Source: an uncultured Muribaculaceae bacterium
GTDB lineage: Bacteria; Bacteroidota; Bacteroidia; Bacteroidales; Muribaculaceae
Direction: 5' to 3'
Assembly: GCA_934661195.1 (NCBI GenBank)
Contig: CAKUJD010000004.1
Coordinates: 1 to 64,000 of the forward strand
DNA: 64,000 bases
Under the pieces are notes generated by a model. The model had not been told where the DNA came from. It searched no databases and was given only the letters and a program-made list of their open reading frames with translations. A program made the position numbers and the translations under genes. Shown piece by piece: positions 62,546-64,000 of this stretch (its first letter is position 1; the number at the start of each line of letters is the position of its first letter).

Positions 62546-63859
62546 TCACTTTTGGCGGAAGAAGAGATTGATGGGCGTGCCGCTGAAGTCCCAACGCTCG
62601 CGAATTTGATTCTCAAGATAGCGCTTGTAGGGGTCTTTAATCCACTGCGGCAAGTTGCAGAAGAACACAAACGACGGCACGCGAGCCTCCTTAAGCATGG
62701 TCACATACTTGATTTTCACATACTTGCCCTTGATGGCCGGTGGCTCGTGGGCGCCGATGATTTCCTGCATGGCGTTGTTGAGCTGCGCAGTGGGAATCAC
62801 GCGCTTGCGGTTTTCATACACCTCGATGGCCTGCTGCAGCACCTTGTGGATGCGCTGCTTGGTGAGGGCCGAGCCAAACACAATGGGGAAGTCGGTGAAC
62901 GGGGCGAAACGCTCGCGTATTGTGGCCTCCATATAGTCGATAGACTTCTGCGACTTGTCGTGGGCGGCGTCCCACTTGTTGACAAGCACTATAAGTCCCT
63001 TGCGGTTTTTTTGGATAATGGAGAATATGTTCACATCCTGCGACTCAATGCCGCGGGTGGCGTCGATGAGCAGGATGCACACATCGGCGTTTTCGATGGC
63101 GCGGATGCTGCGCAGCACGGAGTAGTATTCGATGTCCTCGTTCACCTTGTTCTTCTTGCGGATGCCGGCAGTGTCGACCAGATAGAAGTCGAAGCCAAAC
63201 TTGTTGTAGCGCGAATATATGCTGTCGCGCGTGGTGCCGGCAATGTCGGTGACGATGTTGCGCTCCTCGTTCATGAGCGAGTTGATGAGCGATGACTTGC
63301 CCGCATTGGGGCGGCCCACAATGGCAAAGCGAGGGATGTCGGCCTCGTGCTCGTCGTCGGCCTTCTCGGGCATTAGGCGCACAACCTCGTCGAGCAGATC
63401 GCCTGTGCCGCCGCCGTTGATGGCCGAAATCGACACAGGCGTGCCAAGGCCAAGCGAATAAAACTCGGCGTCGGCATAGATGCCCTCGTTGTTGTCGGCC
63501 TTGTTGGTGGCCACAATCACGGGCTTGTTGCTGCTGCGCAGAATTTGGGCCACATGGTCGTCGAGGTCGGTGACACCGTTTTTAATGTCGACCACAAAAA
63601 TTATCACATCGGCCTCCTCGATGGCCAGATGCACCTGCTTGTTGATTTCCTCCTCGAAAATGTCTTCGCTGTTCACCACCCAGCCGCCAGTGTCGACCAC
63701 CGACATCTCCATGCCGTTCCAGTCCATTTTGCCATACTGGCGGTCGCGCGTGGTGCCGCTGGTGTCGTTGACTATGGCGGCGCGCGTCTGCGTGAGCCTA
63801 TTGAACAGGGTTGACTTGCCCACATTGGGGCGTCCCACTATTGCTACTAATCTTCCCAT
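62546..63859 (-). CDS. der: GTPase Der (ribosome assembly)
   Basis: Assembly factor of the 50S ribosomal subunit with two GTPase domains in tandem. The first G domain has [21 protein letters not shown] and ATNKADN (NKxD); the second has [22 protein letters not shown] and VNKWD. A KH-like domain closes the protein ([22 protein letters not shown]). 437 residues, the normal length. The era gene lies 70 bases upstream, the usual pair in this phylum. Confidence 0.97.
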   Translation of the reverse strand: MGRLVAIVGRPNVGKSTLFNRLTQTRAAIVNDTSGTTRDRQYGKMDWNGMEMSVVDTGGWVVNSEDIFEEEINKQVHLAIEEADVIIFVVDIKNGVTDLDDHVAQILRSSNKPVIVATNKADNNEGIYADAEFYSLGLGTPVSISAINGGGTGDLLDEVVRLMPEKADDEHEADIPRFAIVGRPNAGKSSLINSLMNEERNIVTDIAGTTRDSIYSRYNKFGFDFYLVDTAGIRKKNKVNEDIEYYSVLRSIRAIENADVCILLIDATRGIESQDVNIFSIIQKNRKGLIVLVNKWDAAHDKSQKSIDYMEATIRERFAPFTDFPIVFGSALTKQRIHKVLQQAIEVYENRKRVIPTAQLNNAMQEIIGAHEPPAIKGKYVKIKYVTMLKEARVPSFVFFCNLPQWIKDPYKRYLENQIRERWDFSGTPINLFFRQK

Positions 63860-63929
63860 ATCGTGTAATATCTTCTATGTGCTATGCGTTTAGGTTAGTT
63901 ACTTTATGTGCATTCCAAGCGCGGCCCCA

Positions 63930-64000
63930 CTACTCGATGTAGCCAAACTGGCGGAGCTTCGACTCCTGGTTGCGCCAGTCCTTCTCCACCTTCACAAACA
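63930..64000 (-). CDS. era: GTPase Era, 3' end only
   Basis: The final 22 full codons of a minus-strand gene that enters from the right edge. The translated end is VKVEKDWRNQESKLRQFGYIE, ending at a TAG at 63930-63932. This matches the end of the KH domain of Era (a K-V-x-K-xWR...FGY ending), and the position before der is typical. The rest of the gene lies outside the window. Confidence 0.75.
   Translation of the reverse strand, partial: FVKVEKDWRNQESKLRQFGYIE

Overview
The window looks like chromosomal DNA of a GC-rich member of the Bacteroidales (Bacteroidota), most plausibly a gut Muribaculaceae-like lineage. The family-level placement is an inference. The evidence is promoters of the Bacteroidota type (TTTG, 19-21 bases, TAnnTTTG), two SusC/SusD outer-membrane pairs, lineage-typical genes (DUF4271 next to hemD, DUF4254 next to a GT9 glycosyltransferase, WbqC, a PEP/pyruvate-binding receiver fusion), a tRNA without an encoded CCA, and signal-peptide/lipobox proteins typical of the phylum. 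Most of the window is housekeeping sequence with compact operons and 4-8 base gene overlaps.

Layout. 1-8 kb: two promoters reading off the left edge, a receiver-receiver-ATP-grasp fusion protein on the minus strand, and a large secreted GLUG-repeat protein transcribed divergently. 8.2-10.6 kb: topA. 10.7-13.5 kb: an AT-rich accessory patch with a GNAT-like enzyme, an IS982-like transposase remnant, an EGYEEGY-repeat membrane protein and a Fic-domain protein whose linker is encoded by four G6 tracts. 13.6-19.5 kb: a minus-strand operon cysE - THUMP methyltransferase - purD - membrane protein - pdxB. 19.8-31.3 kb: two tandem SusC/SusD systems, the upstream one with an extra lipoprotein. 31.6-34 kb: proBA. 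34.1-38.5 kb: a TPR/HTH membrane regulator followed by a small secreted protein, a 503-residue lipoprotein and a small beta-barrel. An AT-rich block begins inside the first of these genes and ends inside the last.

38.7-43.6 kb: trpS, a secreted protein with the same C-terminal tail as the GLUG protein, a LOG-family hydrolase, DUF4271 and hemD. 43.7-46.6 kb: a divergent HxlR regulator/cupin pair and an ECF sigma factor with a small membrane partner and two small secreted proteins. 46.8-48.1 kb: rnpA-yidD-tatD. 48.3-50.8 kb: a small lipoprotein, mscL, gapA with a structured leader, and tRNA-Met(CAU), followed by about 570 bases of non-coding repeat-like DNA. 51.4-59.1 kb: WbqC, two tandem signal peptidases I, LD-carboxypeptidase, a radical SAM enzyme, a GT4 glycosyltransferase, an unknown protein and RNase HI. 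59.3-64 kb: aroK, then an epimerase, GT9, DUF4254, der and the 3' end of era on the minus strand.

The best candidates for undescribed biology are the 34.1-38.5 kb membrane-regulator/surface-protein cassette with its composition mosaic, the receiver-receiver-ATP-grasp fusion at 0.5-3.5 kb, the C-terminal tail shared by two secreted proteins, and the Fic accessory patch. No CRISPR array, prophage, complete insertion sequence or rRNA was seen.
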